Positions 1 to 7,929 of a stretch of DNA of 29,614 nucleotides are shown here, piece after piece; the stretch's first letter is position 1, and every line of letters begins with the position of its first letter. This DNA comes from JAFGIG01 sp964397545 (GTDB taxonomy: Bacteria; SDB-A): contig CAYNIW010000025.1 of the NCBI GenBank assembly GCA_964397545.1, positions 1-29,614 of the forward strand, read 5' to 3'. The notes under the pieces are model-generated. The model made no database searches and was not told where the DNA came from. It saw only the letters and a program-made list of their open reading frames with translations. The position numbers and the translations under genes were made by a program.

Positions 1-432
1 GCTCCCATAAACAACCATCCCAGTCATTTCTTTGCAGACGGGACAAGCCCGAGATTATGCTACTCGCCCGGAGCGACGGGATCGGGCAGTGCAGTGCTTT
101 ACGCGGGTTACAACCATTCCGACCTCTGGATAGACGCGCCGTGGACATTGGGCGTCGAAGAAATTCCTGAGAATGTTTTATTGGAAACTTTCATGGTATA
201 CCCTTCGGTCCTAAGACCCTATTCCACAGTATTTCTTGTCCTGCCTCAGGACGGAATTTACAACGCCTCAATATACGACATCACGGGCAGGACAGTCGCC
301 GAATACAGTGAAATAACAGGAGTTAAAGGTATAAATTCTCTCGAGATCGGCAATCTCGGAGCCGGAGTTTATTTCATGGAAATATATGAGCCTGAAAAAC
401 CTTCTCTGAAGGCGAGAATCACTGTCCTCTGA
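1..432 (+). CDS. C-terminal fragment of a secreted protein with a T9SS-like sorting tail
   Basis: The reading frame is open from base 1, so the N-terminus lies outside the window and only about 143 residues are seen. The last ~75 residues look like a Por-secretion/type A sorting domain: a 'YPS' start, a strand ending in 'YDITGR', then 'LGAGVYFMEI' and a short closing strand ending 'ITVL'. This is the fold that directs proteins through the type IX secretion system in Bacteroidota and is also found in several uncultivated phyla. The part before it (His, Gly, Ser and Trp rich, with 'SDLWIDAPWTLG') could be the end of a catalytic or adhesive domain, but I cannot name it. The GTG at 94 is not a credible start because the frame continues upstream. 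The tail assignment is by pattern; the full protein's function is unknown. Confidence 0.75.
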   Translation, partial: APINNHPSHFFADGTSPRLCYSPGATGSGSAVLYAGYNHSDLWIDAPWTLGVEEIPENVLLETFMVYPSVLRPYSTVFLVLPQDGIYNASIYDITGRTVAEYSEITGVKGINSLEIGNLGAGVYFMEIYEPEKPSLKARITVL

Positions 433-457
433 TTTCGGCTCTTAGGATAAAAACGGA

Positions 458-1159
458 CTAACACGCCAATTCGTCGAGATTTTTTATGACGAAGTCGGCG
501 TGTTTTTTTCTGCCCTCTATAAGGTGAGGCCATCTTTTTTCAACATGCCCTGTTATCATAATTGTTTCAAGTCCGGCGTTTTTAGCACCTAACAACTCGT
601 CACTGCCGCCGTCGCCGACGAAAAAGCAGTCCTCCGCTCCGACACCGAGCTTCCGGAGGCAGAGATCGTAAATTTCCCTTTCCGGCTTCATGGATCCAAC
701 CATGCAGGAAAATACGGGGACATCGAGAAGCTCTTTAAGAGGAGAGCTTTCCCAACCCGTTATCTCTATAACATCGGCGTTGCTTATGAGTCCCAGCTTT
801 TTACCTTCACTCTTCATTTTCTTCAAGGCATTCAGGGATATTTCCGGCACGTTTATAAGAGCTTTTTCAAATCTCTTTCCTCTCTTTTCGAGAGCTTCGG
901 TAATAAGGCTTTCATCAGCCGAAGGTTTCAGCGCTTTGATCATTTTTTCCATTATCCTGTAAGGGTCTTTTTCCACGCCTTTGAGTTTGTCGTTTACATC
1001 AGAAAAGATCTGACCCTCCCACTCTTCTCTTGTAACGCCTATAATTTCATGTGTTTCCGGCAATCCATCATTTATTTCACCTAAAGTGATAAGAGTGTGA
1101 AAGAGGTCGAATATTATCGCTTTTTTAGAAGCGTATTTTTTTTTAAGCTCATTATTCAC
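458..1159 (-). CDS. HAD-superfamily hydrolase
   Basis: A 233-residue HAD-like hydrolase. Motif I is 'IFDLFHTL' with the nucleophile at Asp18. Motif II is 'LISNAD' (Ser126). Motif III is Lys158 in 'GSMKPE'. Motif IV is 'VGDGGSDELLGAKNAG' (Asp183, Asp187). The helical cap lies between motifs I and II, as in subfamily I (phosphoglycolate phosphatase/haloacid dehalogenase group). The second Asp of the classic DxD motif is replaced by Phe20. That Asp is the general acid in most HAD phosphatases, so the substrate class is uncertain; haloacid dehalogenases also lack it. The start is GTG, with AGGA about 10 nt upstream. The gene diverges from the MATE transporter and converges on the secreted-protein gene. 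The substrate cannot be predicted. Confidence 0.85.
   Translation of the reverse strand: MNNELKKKYASKKAIIFDLFHTLITLGEINDGLPETHEIIGVTREEWEGQIFSDVNDKLKGVEKDPYRIMEKMIKALKPSADESLITEALEKRGKRFEKALINVPEISLNALKKMKSEGKKLGLISNADVIEITGWESSPLKELLDVPVFSCMVGSMKPEREIYDLCLRKLGVGAEDCFFVGDGGSDELLGAKNAGLETIMITGHVEKRWPHLIEGRKKHADFVIKNLDELAC
461..509 (+). terminator. Rho-independent terminator of the upstream secreted-protein gene
   Basis: A hairpin pairs ACACGCC (461-467) with GGCGTGT (497-503) and, inside it, TTCGTC (470-475) with GACGAA (488-493). A run of T follows (503-509). It starts 29 bp after the stop codon at 432. It lies inside the last codons of the convergent HAD gene. On the other strand the same stem is followed after six bases by TTTTT, so it may also end HAD transcription, less efficiently. 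Confidence 0.7.
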
Positions 1160-1172
1160 TTTTAGTCTTTCC

Positions 1173-1201
1173 TTTCAAAAAAGGTTTTTTAACAGTATAA
1201 T
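1173..1201 (+). promoter_or_regulatory. Putative promoter of the MATE gene, overlapping one for the HAD gene
   Basis: A perfect TATAAT lies at 1196-1201, preceded by a weak -35 TTTCAA (1173-1178) at 17-bp spacing. Transcription would start near 1208, only about 14 nt before the MATE ATG at 1222, which has no visible Shine-Dalgarno sequence. On the opposite strand TATACT (1199-1194) with TACACA 16 bp upstream could drive the HAD gene, so the two -10 boxes share four bases. Confidence 0.4.
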
Positions 1202-1221
1202 TTCCAAAAATTCCTTGTGTA

Positions 1222-2655
1222 ATGAAAGAACAGAATAACATAGTTTCCGTTGACCTTACAAGAGGGACGATCCTCCCACAGCTCGTTAAACTCGCCCTTC
1301 CTGTTATTGGAACCTCACTTGTCCATCTGGCATACAGTATAACTGATATGGTTTGGATAGGCAGGCTAAGCAGTGAAGCGGTCGCCGCCGTCGGGACAGC
1401 GGGATTTCTTGTGTGGCTCGGATTTTCCCTGATTCTCATATCCAAAGTCGGAGCTGAGATATGCGTTTCTCAGTCAATAGGCAAGAACGACCCAGACTCG
1501 GCGTTGAGCTACGCGAGAAACGCTCTGCATCTGAACATCACAACCGCAGTTATATTCGGCATTTTCATTTTTTTCTTCAGACACTGGTTTGTCGCTTTTT
1601 ATAGATTCGACAGCCCCGAGGTCGTAGCGATGTCAACGGACTACGCCGGTATCATCTGTTTCGGAACCGTGTTCATGTTCGCCAATCCGGTCCTGTCCGG
1701 CATATTCAACGGAACCGGCAACAGCAGAACGCCTTTTTGGATAAACTCAGTAGGGATAATCCTCAACATCATCCTCGACCCGCTTCTGATATTCGGGCCG
1801 GGTTTTTTACTCGCTCTCGGAGTCAAAGGCGCGGCGCTTGCGACTATTTTTTCCCAAGCCTTTGTGACAGTCATTTTCATATTCTACATGGGCCTAAAAA
1901 AAATCCCTTTCAAAAAATTTAATTTTTTCAGCAAAATTTCTTTTTCTCACGTCCTAAAAATACTCAAATTCGGAACTCCCGTCGCCCTTCAATCCATGTC
2001 ATTCACTGTCATAGCGATCCTGCTCGCGAGAATCATCTCCAGATACGGAGCTCTTCCCATAGCCGCTCAGAAAATCGGAATACAGGTCGAAGGGATTTCA
2101 TACATGACGGCAAGCGGTTTTTCAACGGCTCTCTGCGCTTTTACGGGCCAAAATTTCGGCGCGGGAAAATGGGGCAGAATTGCCAAGGGTTACGCCGTGT
2201 CTTTTCTACTCATGATCGTCCTCGGTTTAATATCATTTTCAATCCTGTTCTTTTTCCCTTCTCAGATAATGCTTTTTTTCGTCAAGGACGCCGGGACTGT
2301 CTCCCACGGTGTTTCATATCTCAGAATCCTCTCTTTCTCACAGATCTTCATGTGTTTCGAAATAATATCCGCCGGAGCTTTCAACGGACTCGGAAAGACT
2401 ATCCCCCCTTCCGTCGTATCGGTAGTTTTCACGGGACTTCGTGTTCCATTCGCCTACATACTCGCTCAAACCTTTTTCGGAATAGACGGAGTATGGTGGA
2501 GTATAAGCGTAAGCAGTTTGTTCAAAGGCGTCATTCTCGCGTTATGGTTCGCCTTTCTCATCTCAATGCGGCCTGAACTGAAAAAAAGAGATTTTATTAA
2601 AGCGCTGGTCTATAGATGGAACATTCGTTTTTTCAGGGACAAGCCCCAGATCTGA
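1222..2655 (+). CDS. MATE-family multidrug/Na+ antiporter
   Basis: A 477-residue polytopic inner-membrane protein of the usual MATE length, with about 12 hydrophobic segments in two six-helix halves. The N-terminus 'DLTRGTILPQLVKLALPVIG' followed by 'DMVWIGRL' is the typical MATE opening. 'GTGNSRTPFWIN' in the first half and 'GAFNGLGKTIPP' in the second are the internal-repeat counterparts seen across the family. MATE proteins export cationic drugs or metabolites in exchange for Na+ or H+. Members without experimental data cannot be assigned a substrate, and no neighbour points to one. The gene is monocistronic and ends 6 bp from the stop codon of the convergent L,D-transpeptidase gene. I saw no clear terminator between them. 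Confidence 0.93.
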   Translation: MKEQNNIVSVDLTRGTILPQLVKLALPVIGTSLVHLAYSITDMVWIGRLSSEAVAAVGTAGFLVWLGFSLILISKVGAEICVSQSIGKNDPDSALSYARNALHLNITTAVIFGIFIFFFRHWFVAFYRFDSPEVVAMSTDYAGIICFGTVFMFANPVLSGIFNGTGNSRTPFWINSVGIILNIILDPLLIFGPGFLLALGVKGAALATIFSQAFVTVIFIFYMGLKKIPFKKFNFFSKISFSHVLKILKFGTPVALQSMSFTVIAILLARIISRYGALPIAAQKIGIQVEGISYMTASGFSTALCAFTGQNFGAGKWGRIAKGYAVSFLLMIVLGLISFSILFFFPSQIMLFFVKDAGTVSHGVSYLRILSFSQIFMCFEIISAGAFNGLGKTIPPSVVSVVFTGLRVPFAYILAQTFFGIDGVWWSISVSSLFKGVILALWFAFLISMRPELKKRDFIKALVYRWNIRFFRDKPQI

Positions 2656-2661
2656 GAAAAA

Positions 2662-3657
2662 TCAGTTCTGACGAGCGTTTCTTATAAGAGAATCATAAAT
2701 TGGAAGAAGCCTTTTTTTAGCCTCGTCCATGTATTCCTTGTGCGGCATAGTGTCGTGAAGAGTGTCAAGAGGCTCGAGTATCAGATACTCCCATGCCGGG
2801 TTTATATCTTTAAGCGAAAAACCGGCCGAGTGCCTGTAGTGCAGTTCAACCCTGTTTCCTGTATCAAGAAGAGCGTAAAACCTTTCGGCAAGGGGGTTTC
2901 TGACGCATCCGTGACTTCCCTGCCTTCCGAGCCTCCACCATGTTCCGGAAAGGGGCGCATGGGTTCCGTTTATAGTGCCGTAAACTTCCTGAAAACCGAG
3001 CCAATACCTCATCGGAGCTCTGTCGAGGACGAAATAAGCCACCGGGCTTTTTGAAAATATCCTGCAGTGATCAGCTCTCGTCCAGTTGTCTTTTCCCGTC
3101 GTGACAATTGTCCAGTATCTCGGTCTGGCTCCTTCCCACAAGACGGCGCACTGGATGTCCCAATCGCAGAATACCTCGAGCCATCTCTCCGAATAAAGCG
3201 TCAATTGAAAAATTTCAGAACGCCCGCCCCGCCTGACGACGATTTTCATGGGTGAATAATCTACACCCGTGAATGGAATTTCAAATTTGCCGCCATCTGG
3301 GCCGAAATCGTAGATAAACGTGTCTTCTCCGGCATATATTGTCACTTCTGTTTTGAATTCGGAAGAAATCGAGGAGTAATCGAGCATATCTTTAGCTCCT
3401 GCAGGCCGAACACTGAAAACAGCGTAACTCGGAACGGTGCAAAGCGGATGCGGGCTTATAAAGTCAGATTCAACCAAATCCCTTCCGTAGAAATAAAACT
3501 GCTTTTCTACGCCGTCTGTCGCGGCAATCGTAATTCTGATGTCCGGATTTCTTCGAGATAATTTTGCCGAGTAGTTGCAGGATATGAGAGATAAAAACAA
3601 GAGCTCCAGAATAACAAAAAAAGTCCCTGCGACAAGAACTTTTATCCTGGCGCTCAT
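2662..3657 (-). CDS. L,D-transpeptidase (YkuD domain), predicted lipoprotein
   Basis: A 331-residue protein. Residues 8-26 form a hydrophobic signal ending in the lipobox 'LISC', with Cys27 as the likely lipidated residue, so it probably sits in a membrane facing the periplasm. Residues ~40-160 look beta-rich and are unassigned. Residues ~170-275 form the YkuD domain: His233, then the catalytic motif 'SHGCVRN' with His249, Cys251 and Arg253. YkuD enzymes make 3-3 peptidoglycan crosslinks or attach proteins to the peptide stems. It is the last gene of the long minus-strand run, 16 bp after rpmB. No clear ribosome-binding site precedes the ATG, so it may rely on readthrough. The domain call is firm; which reaction it performs is not known. 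Confidence 0.9.
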   Translation of the reverse strand: MSARIKVLVAGTFFVILELLFLSLISCNYSAKLSRRNPDIRITIAATDGVEKQFYFYGRDLVESDFISPHPLCTVPSYAVFSVRPAGAKDMLDYSSISSEFKTEVTIYAGEDTFIYDFGPDGGKFEIPFTGVDYSPMKIVVRRGGRSEIFQLTLYSERWLEVFCDWDIQCAVLWEGARPRYWTIVTTGKDNWTRADHCRIFSKSPVAYFVLDRAPMRYWLGFQEVYGTINGTHAPLSGTWWRLGRQGSHGCVRNPLAERFYALLDTGNRVELHYRHSAGFSLKDINPAWEYLILEPLDTLHDTMPHKEYMDEAKKRLLPIYDSLIRNARQN

Positions 3658-3673
3658 AATATTTTGATTTATG

Positions 3674-3868
3674 TTAAACCGATTTCCGGACTTTACCGGC
3701 TTTTATACATGAAGTGCAGACGAGCTTCTTTGAGGACACGCCTTTGTCACTCAGGACATTGATTTTTTGAAGATTCGGAAGGTATCTTCTCTTTGTCCTG
3801 TTATTAGCGTGACTTACATTATTCCCTGTGCCGGGTCTTTTTCCGCATATTTCACATTTATAAGACAT
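3674..3868 (-). CDS. rpmB: 50S ribosomal protein L28
   Basis: A 64-residue protein starting 'MSYKCEICGKRPGTGNNVSH'. The 'RTKRRYLPNLQ' segment is the L28 core that contacts 23S rRNA. Two Cys pairs, CEIC and CTSC, make this the zinc-binding form of L28. The chosen ATG at 3868 has AGGGG (3874-3878) five bases upstream. A longer in-frame reading to 3910 adds 14 residues not found in the family and is rejected. The gene sits between the NtrC-type regulator (65-bp gap upstream) and the L,D-transpeptidase. A TTGACA in the upstream gap hints at its own promoter, but I found no convincing -10 box. Confidence 0.95.
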   Translation of the reverse strand: MSYKCEICGKRPGTGNNVSHANNRTKRRYLPNLQKINVLSDKGVSSKKLVCTSCIKAGKVRKSV

Positions 3869-3934
3869 ATTTTCCCCTGAGTTTAAGTTAAATTTTTCTG
3901 ATTTTTTCACAGAGCCGGCTTATTGTCAAGTTTT

Positions 3935-5239
3935 TTAATCTTCCTTTAATCCGTATTTTTTTATCTTTTCGAGAAGATTTCTGTAACTTACGCCGAGCAT
4001 TTTCGCCGCATCTTTTCTGTTCCATCCCGAAGCGGCAAGCGCTTTTTTTATAGCGTCCATTTCTCCGCTCTCTTTGGCGCGTCGAATCGGGGTTCCACTT
4101 CTTTTCTCCGGAATATATATTTTTGATGCTTCGATTTCCTGTCCCTGAGATAAAATCATAGCCCTCTCGATGACATTGGAGAGTTCCCGAACATTGCCCG
4201 GCCAGTCGTGTGAAGTTAATTTTTCCTTGCCTTCGAAGTTTAAACCGAGGTCGAATTTTTTTCCTATTCTCCCGGAAATCCTCCCGATGAGGTGTTCTGC
4301 GATTGCCGGGATGTCTTCCGGATGGTCTCTCAGGGGGGGTATTTCTATAGGAAAAACAGAAAGCCTGTAAAAAAGATCTTCTCTGAAAAAACCTTTCTCG
4401 ATTTCCTGCCGGAGATTCTTGTTCGTAGCTGAAATTATTCTGACATCTATAAGTCTGGGGTCAACGCTTCCGAGACGCTGGATTTTTTTTGTCTCCAGAA
4501 TTCTTAAAATTTTCGCCTGAGCTTCCTCCGAAAGATCTCCGATTTCATCGAGAAAAAGCGTTCCGCCTTGTGCGGATTCGAATTTTCCCACTCTTGCTTT
4601 ATCTATGCCGGTGAAAGCGCCGGATTCAGCGCCGAAAAGCTCGCTCTCGACAAGCTCTTTCGGCAGAGCGGCGCAGTTGACGGGGACAAAAGGAAAACGG
4701 CTCCTCTTGCTCATAAAGTGAATGTATCTCGCGACGACTTCTTTCCCGGATCCGGTCTCGCCGGATAAAAGGACTGTGCTGTCATTTTCAGCGACTTTCC
4801 TTGCCATATTCATGATTTCAGCCCACGGCTTGGATGTTCCCATGGGCTCAAAGTATTCTTCTTCAGCGGGTCTTGTCTGAAAAAGAGATAATTCTCTCTT
4901 TATTATTCCTATGAGGTCCGACGGTTCGAAAGGTTTAATTACAAAATCTTTCGCTCCTTTTTTCATCGCGCTTACAGCTACTGGAACTTCACTATAAGCG
5001 CTCATCATCACCGCAATGACGCTTTTCCCGGCCTCCGCCATTTCGTCCAAAAGATCCAACCCGCTCCCGTCAGGCAGTCTTACGTCAATCACCGCTATTT
5101 CGGGAAATTTCTTATTAAGTGAAATTCTCGCTTCGTGTAAATCCTGAGCTTCAGAGACGGCAAAACCGGCTTCTGTGAGAAAAGTTTTTAGCGCGACCCT
5201 AAGGTTTTTTTTGTCTTCGACAATAAGAACTCTATTCAT
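3935..5239 (-). CDS. NtrC-family sigma-54-dependent response regulator
   Basis: A 434-residue regulator with three domains. Residues 1-115 are a receiver: acidic pocket 'VED', phosphoacceptor Asp52 in 'IDVRLPDGSG', and Lys102 in 'IKPF'. Residues ~132-360 are an AAA+ sigma-54 interaction domain: Walker A 'GETGSGKE' (160-167), the sigma-54 contact loop 'GAFTGI' (207-212), and Walker B 'TLFLDEIGD'. Residues ~395-430 are a Fis-type helix-turn-helix, 'RKDAAKMLGVSYRNLLEKIK'. The contact loop is normally GAFTGA, so the last residue is unusual. The start overlaps the kinase stop by 8 bp (ATGAATAG), so the pair is a translationally coupled two-component system. I recognised no -24/-12 promoter in the intergenic gaps here, so its targets may lie elsewhere. 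Confidence 0.95.
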   Translation of the reverse strand: MNRVLIVEDKKNLRVALKTFLTEAGFAVSEAQDLHEARISLNKKFPEIAVIDVRLPDGSGLDLLDEMAEAGKSVIAVMMSAYSEVPVAVSAMKKGAKDFVIKPFEPSDLIGIIKRELSLFQTRPAEEEYFEPMGTSKPWAEIMNMARKVAENDSTVLLSGETGSGKEVVARYIHFMSKRSRFPFVPVNCAALPKELVESELFGAESGAFTGIDKARVGKFESAQGGTLFLDEIGDLSEEAQAKILRILETKKIQRLGSVDPRLIDVRIISATNKNLRQEIEKGFFREDLFYRLSVFPIEIPPLRDHPEDIPAIAEHLIGRISGRIGKKFDLGLNFEGKEKLTSHDWPGNVRELSNVIERAMILSQGQEIEASKIYIPEKRSGTPIRRAKESGEMDAIKKALAASGWNRKDAAKMLGVSYRNLLEKIKKYGLKED

Positions 5240-6773
5240 CGCAGCTCCATGTCATTGTCACCTTCAGCCCGTTTTCAAAATTCTTTATCTCAAGTGAGCC
5301 GCTGTGCATTTGAATTATCTTTTCAACAATAGAAAGACCGAGACCGACTCCCTCTTTTTTCAAAGTATAAAACGGGGCTTTTATCTTTTCAAGGTGCTCC
5401 TCTCTGATCCCTCCCGATTTATCGGTTATCTCTATCCTCTGCCAGCTGTCCATTTTATCGGCAGTTATGAGTATGTCCGCCGGAGAGTATTGGGAGGCTT
5501 CGACTGAATTCTGCAGAATGTTTATGAGAGCTCTCCTTATCAGATCCTTATCTCCTTTGAAAATATTCACCCTCAGGTCCGTTCTGAAATCCCATCTGTA
5601 GAATTTTTTAATTTCTTCCGTCATTTCCCTGAGATCGAATTCTACGAAAGATTTGTCTTTTCTCTGCGCGAGTCGCGAAAAATTCTCCACTATTCCGACA
5701 AGAGACTTTGTCTCATCCAGAAGAAGTTCTGCGTTTTCATCTCCGTGTTTCTGGTGTATTGCGGTTGCAAGAGCGAGCAGGACTCCCGCTGAATTTCTGA
5801 ACTCGTGTGACACTCCGGCTGAAATCTCCGTCAGAGACAACATCTTCTCTCTTGTCAAAAACATTCTCTCAAGGAGGACCGTTTCCGTCATGTCGTAAAA
5901 CACGGATACAGCCCCGACTATCTGCTGTGATTCCATAACGGGTGAAACAATTTGCTCTATTATCTTCCCGCTTAAGTCAATTCTGGTTCTCTTGAGGATC
6001 TTTTCCCGGAGGCAGTCATATACAGCCGTCACTATTTCTTCGGGAAGAGCCGACTCATCGAGATTTCCCGTCAGATTTTCCGCCGATTCTCCAAAAATTT
6101 TAACAAGTTCAATATTTGTCTGAACGATTTTCCCTTCCGCGTCTATGTCTATTATTCCCGCTTTAAGACTCTGCAGGACAGCTCCGCTTCTCAAATCAGT
6201 TCTTCTTGCTCTCTGTTTCTCAAGGGAATACAGATTCTCGAGTTCTTTCTTTTTCTCCTCAAGATCAACTATTATACCCTTCATGCTCTTGATGAGATTT
6301 TCCGGTTCAGGGTTTGTTTTGGCGAGTTCACCCATTATTTTCAGAGGTTTTTGAACATTTTCTCTGGTGAACATGACAATGGAAATCAGTGAAAGCAGAA
6401 CAGTCAAACCGAGCGCAACAGCTATGACGTTTCTGTAGACACCGAGAGATTCGATGTATTCGGTGTTTCTTCCGACAAATATTTTTTTCCCGTCGGGAAG
6501 AACAAAATAGGATACAGCGGCTTTTCCGAAATCAGATAAAGAACTGTCGCCGGAGATAAAATCGAAATAGGGCCTGAAAACGGAATAATCATTCGTCCTT
6601 GTTTTTTCAAGATATTTCTCGAGTATTTCCGTCTCTATGTCAAGTGAAAGAGCTTGTGATTCCCTCGCGTAGGAAATAGAACGATCTACGAGTATGAGCG
6701 AGGCAAGGCTCGTCAGAGCCAGACCGGATATTATGACTGTGAAAAAAAATCTTATACCCGAAGCATATTTCAC
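5232..6773 (-). CDS. Membrane sensor histidine kinase partnered with the NtrC-type regulator
   Basis: A 513-residue kinase. A first membrane helix lies at ~7-29, a periplasmic sensor loop at ~30-113, and a second helix at ~114-135. A charged coiled coil follows at ~165-192, then a PAS-like domain at ~195-300. The dimerisation/phosphoacceptor domain has His323 in 'SAGVSHEFRNSAG', and the ATPase domain has Asn422, 'DKSGGI' (451-456) and 'GVGLGLSI' (475-482). The usual H-box Pro after Asn is Ser here. The periplasmic loop is too short and generic to name a ligand. The GTG start overlaps the metK stop (GTGA), and the gene overlaps the regulator by 8 bp, so metK, kinase and regulator form one translational chain. 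Confidence 0.93.
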   Translation of the reverse strand: MKYASGIRFFFTVIISGLALTSLASLILVDRSISYARESQALSLDIETEILEKYLEKTRTNDYSVFRPYFDFISGDSSLSDFGKAAVSYFVLPDGKKIFVGRNTEYIESLGVYRNVIAVALGLTVLLSLISIVMFTRENVQKPLKIMGELAKTNPEPENLIKSMKGIIVDLEEKKKELENLYSLEKQRARRTDLRSGAVLQSLKAGIIDIDAEGKIVQTNIELVKIFGESAENLTGNLDESALPEEIVTAVYDCLREKILKRTRIDLSGKIIEQIVSPVMESQQIVGAVSVFYDMTETVLLERMFLTREKMLSLTEISAGVSHEFRNSAGVLLALATAIHQKHGDENAELLLDETKSLVGIVENFSRLAQRKDKSFVEFDLREMTEEIKKFYRWDFRTDLRVNIFKGDKDLIRRALINILQNSVEASQYSPADILITADKMDSWQRIEITDKSGGIREEHLEKIKAPFYTLKKEGVGLGLSIVEKIIQMHSGSLEIKNFENGLKVTMTWSCDE

Positions 6774-7915
6774 AATTTCACTGTCTTTTTCAATTCAACG
6801 GCTAAGTCGGTCAGCTCCCAAGAAAAACCTTCGTTTTCTCTTCCGAAATGTCCGTAGACGGCTGTTTTTCTGTAGATGGGATTTTTTTTAAGGTTGAACC
6901 TTTCTATTATTCCCCTCGGAGACATGTCCACGAGTTTTAAGAGGGCATCGGATATTATATTTTCCTCCGTTTTTCCGGTCCCGAATGTTTCAACGAACAG
7001 TGATACAGGATCGGGAACACCTATGGCGTAAGCTATCTGTATCTCGCACTTATCTGCCATCCCGGAAGCGACGACATTTTTTGCAAGGTATCTCGCCAGG
7101 TAAGCGCCGCTTCTGTCAACTTTGGTCGGGTCTTTTCCCGAAAAAGCACCCCCTCCATGCCTCGCGTAGCCTCCGTAAGTATCCACCATAAGTTTTCTTC
7201 CTGTCAGACCCGAATCTGCTGAAGGTCCTCCGCTTACGAATCTTCCCGTCGGGTTTATGAGTATCTTTGTGTCGTCGTCTATCAACTCCTTGGGCAGGAT
7301 TTTTAGTATTATCTCGTTTTTGATTACCTCGTGGAGTTTCTGGGATTTCATTTCAGGACAGTGCTGTGAACTCACGAGGACTACTGCAATTCTCTTCGGA
7401 ACGCCGTCATCATATTCAACAGTCACCTGCGATTTTCCGTCAGGCCTTAGGATGCATTCGTTCGTCGTCTTTCTGAACTCGGCGAGCCTCATGGTCAGTT
7501 TGTGCGCGAGCATAATCGGCAGAGGCATGAGCTCGGGGGTTTCTCTGCACGCGAAACCGAACATCATTCCCTGATCTCCGGCTCCTCCTTTGTCAACTCC
7601 CATGGCAATATCACGGGTCTGATCATGCAGTGAAGATATGACAGCGCAAGATTCGTAGTCGAACCCGAAATTCGGATCGTCATATCCGGTCTCTCTAACT
7701 ACATCTCTGGCGATGTTCTGAATTTCGACGTAAGCCTGCGTGGTCATTTCTCCGACGACCATTATCAATCCCGTCGTAGTCAAAGTTTCGCAGGCAACCC
7801 TGCTTTCAGGATCCTGAGAGAGAGCCGAATCTACGATAGCGTCGGAAATCTGATCGCAAAGTTTGTCAGGGTGACCTTCGGTCACAGATTCAGATGTGAA
7901 AAAAGTCTTCTTCAT
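6770..7915 (-). CDS. metK: S-adenosylmethionine synthetase
   Basis: A 381-residue cytosolic enzyme that makes S-adenosylmethionine from methionine and ATP. 'TSESVTEGHPDK' at the N-terminus carries the catalytic His15. The two family signatures are 'GAGDQGMMFGFA' and 'GGGAFSGKDPTKVDRSGAY'. The length and the C-terminal 'YGHFGR' are normal. The ATG at 7915 is preceded by a good AGGAGA site. It lies 14 bp after the nucleotidyltransferase gene and overlaps the kinase start by 4 bp (GTGA). That gap is far too short for a SAM riboswitch. As the only obvious SAM synthetase seen it is probably essential; its position ahead of a two-component pair is unusual. Confidence 0.98.
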   Translation of the reverse strand: MKKTFFTSESVTEGHPDKLCDQISDAIVDSALSQDPESRVACETLTTTGLIMVVGEMTTQAYVEIQNIARDVVRETGYDDPNFGFDYESCAVISSLHDQTRDIAMGVDKGGAGDQGMMFGFACRETPELMPLPIMLAHKLTMRLAEFRKTTNECILRPDGKSQVTVEYDDGVPKRIAVVLVSSQHCPEMKSQKLHEVIKNEIILKILPKELIDDDTKILINPTGRFVSGGPSADSGLTGRKLMVDTYGGYARHGGGAFSGKDPTKVDRSGAYLARYLAKNVVASGMADKCEIQIAYAIGVPDPVSLFVETFGTGKTEENIISDALLKLVDMSPRGIIERFNLKKNPIYRKTAVYGHFGRENEGFSWELTDLAVELKKTVKL

Positions 7916-7929
7916 TACTTTCTCCTGTA

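Noticed and set aside
3869..3934. Separate promoter for rpmB
   Set aside because: TTGACA is present on the minus strand (3929-3924), but no acceptable -10 box lies 16-18 bp downstream.
7916..7929. SAM riboswitch ahead of metK
   Set aside because: Only 14 bp separate metK from the upstream gene, and they hold just a ribosome-binding site.
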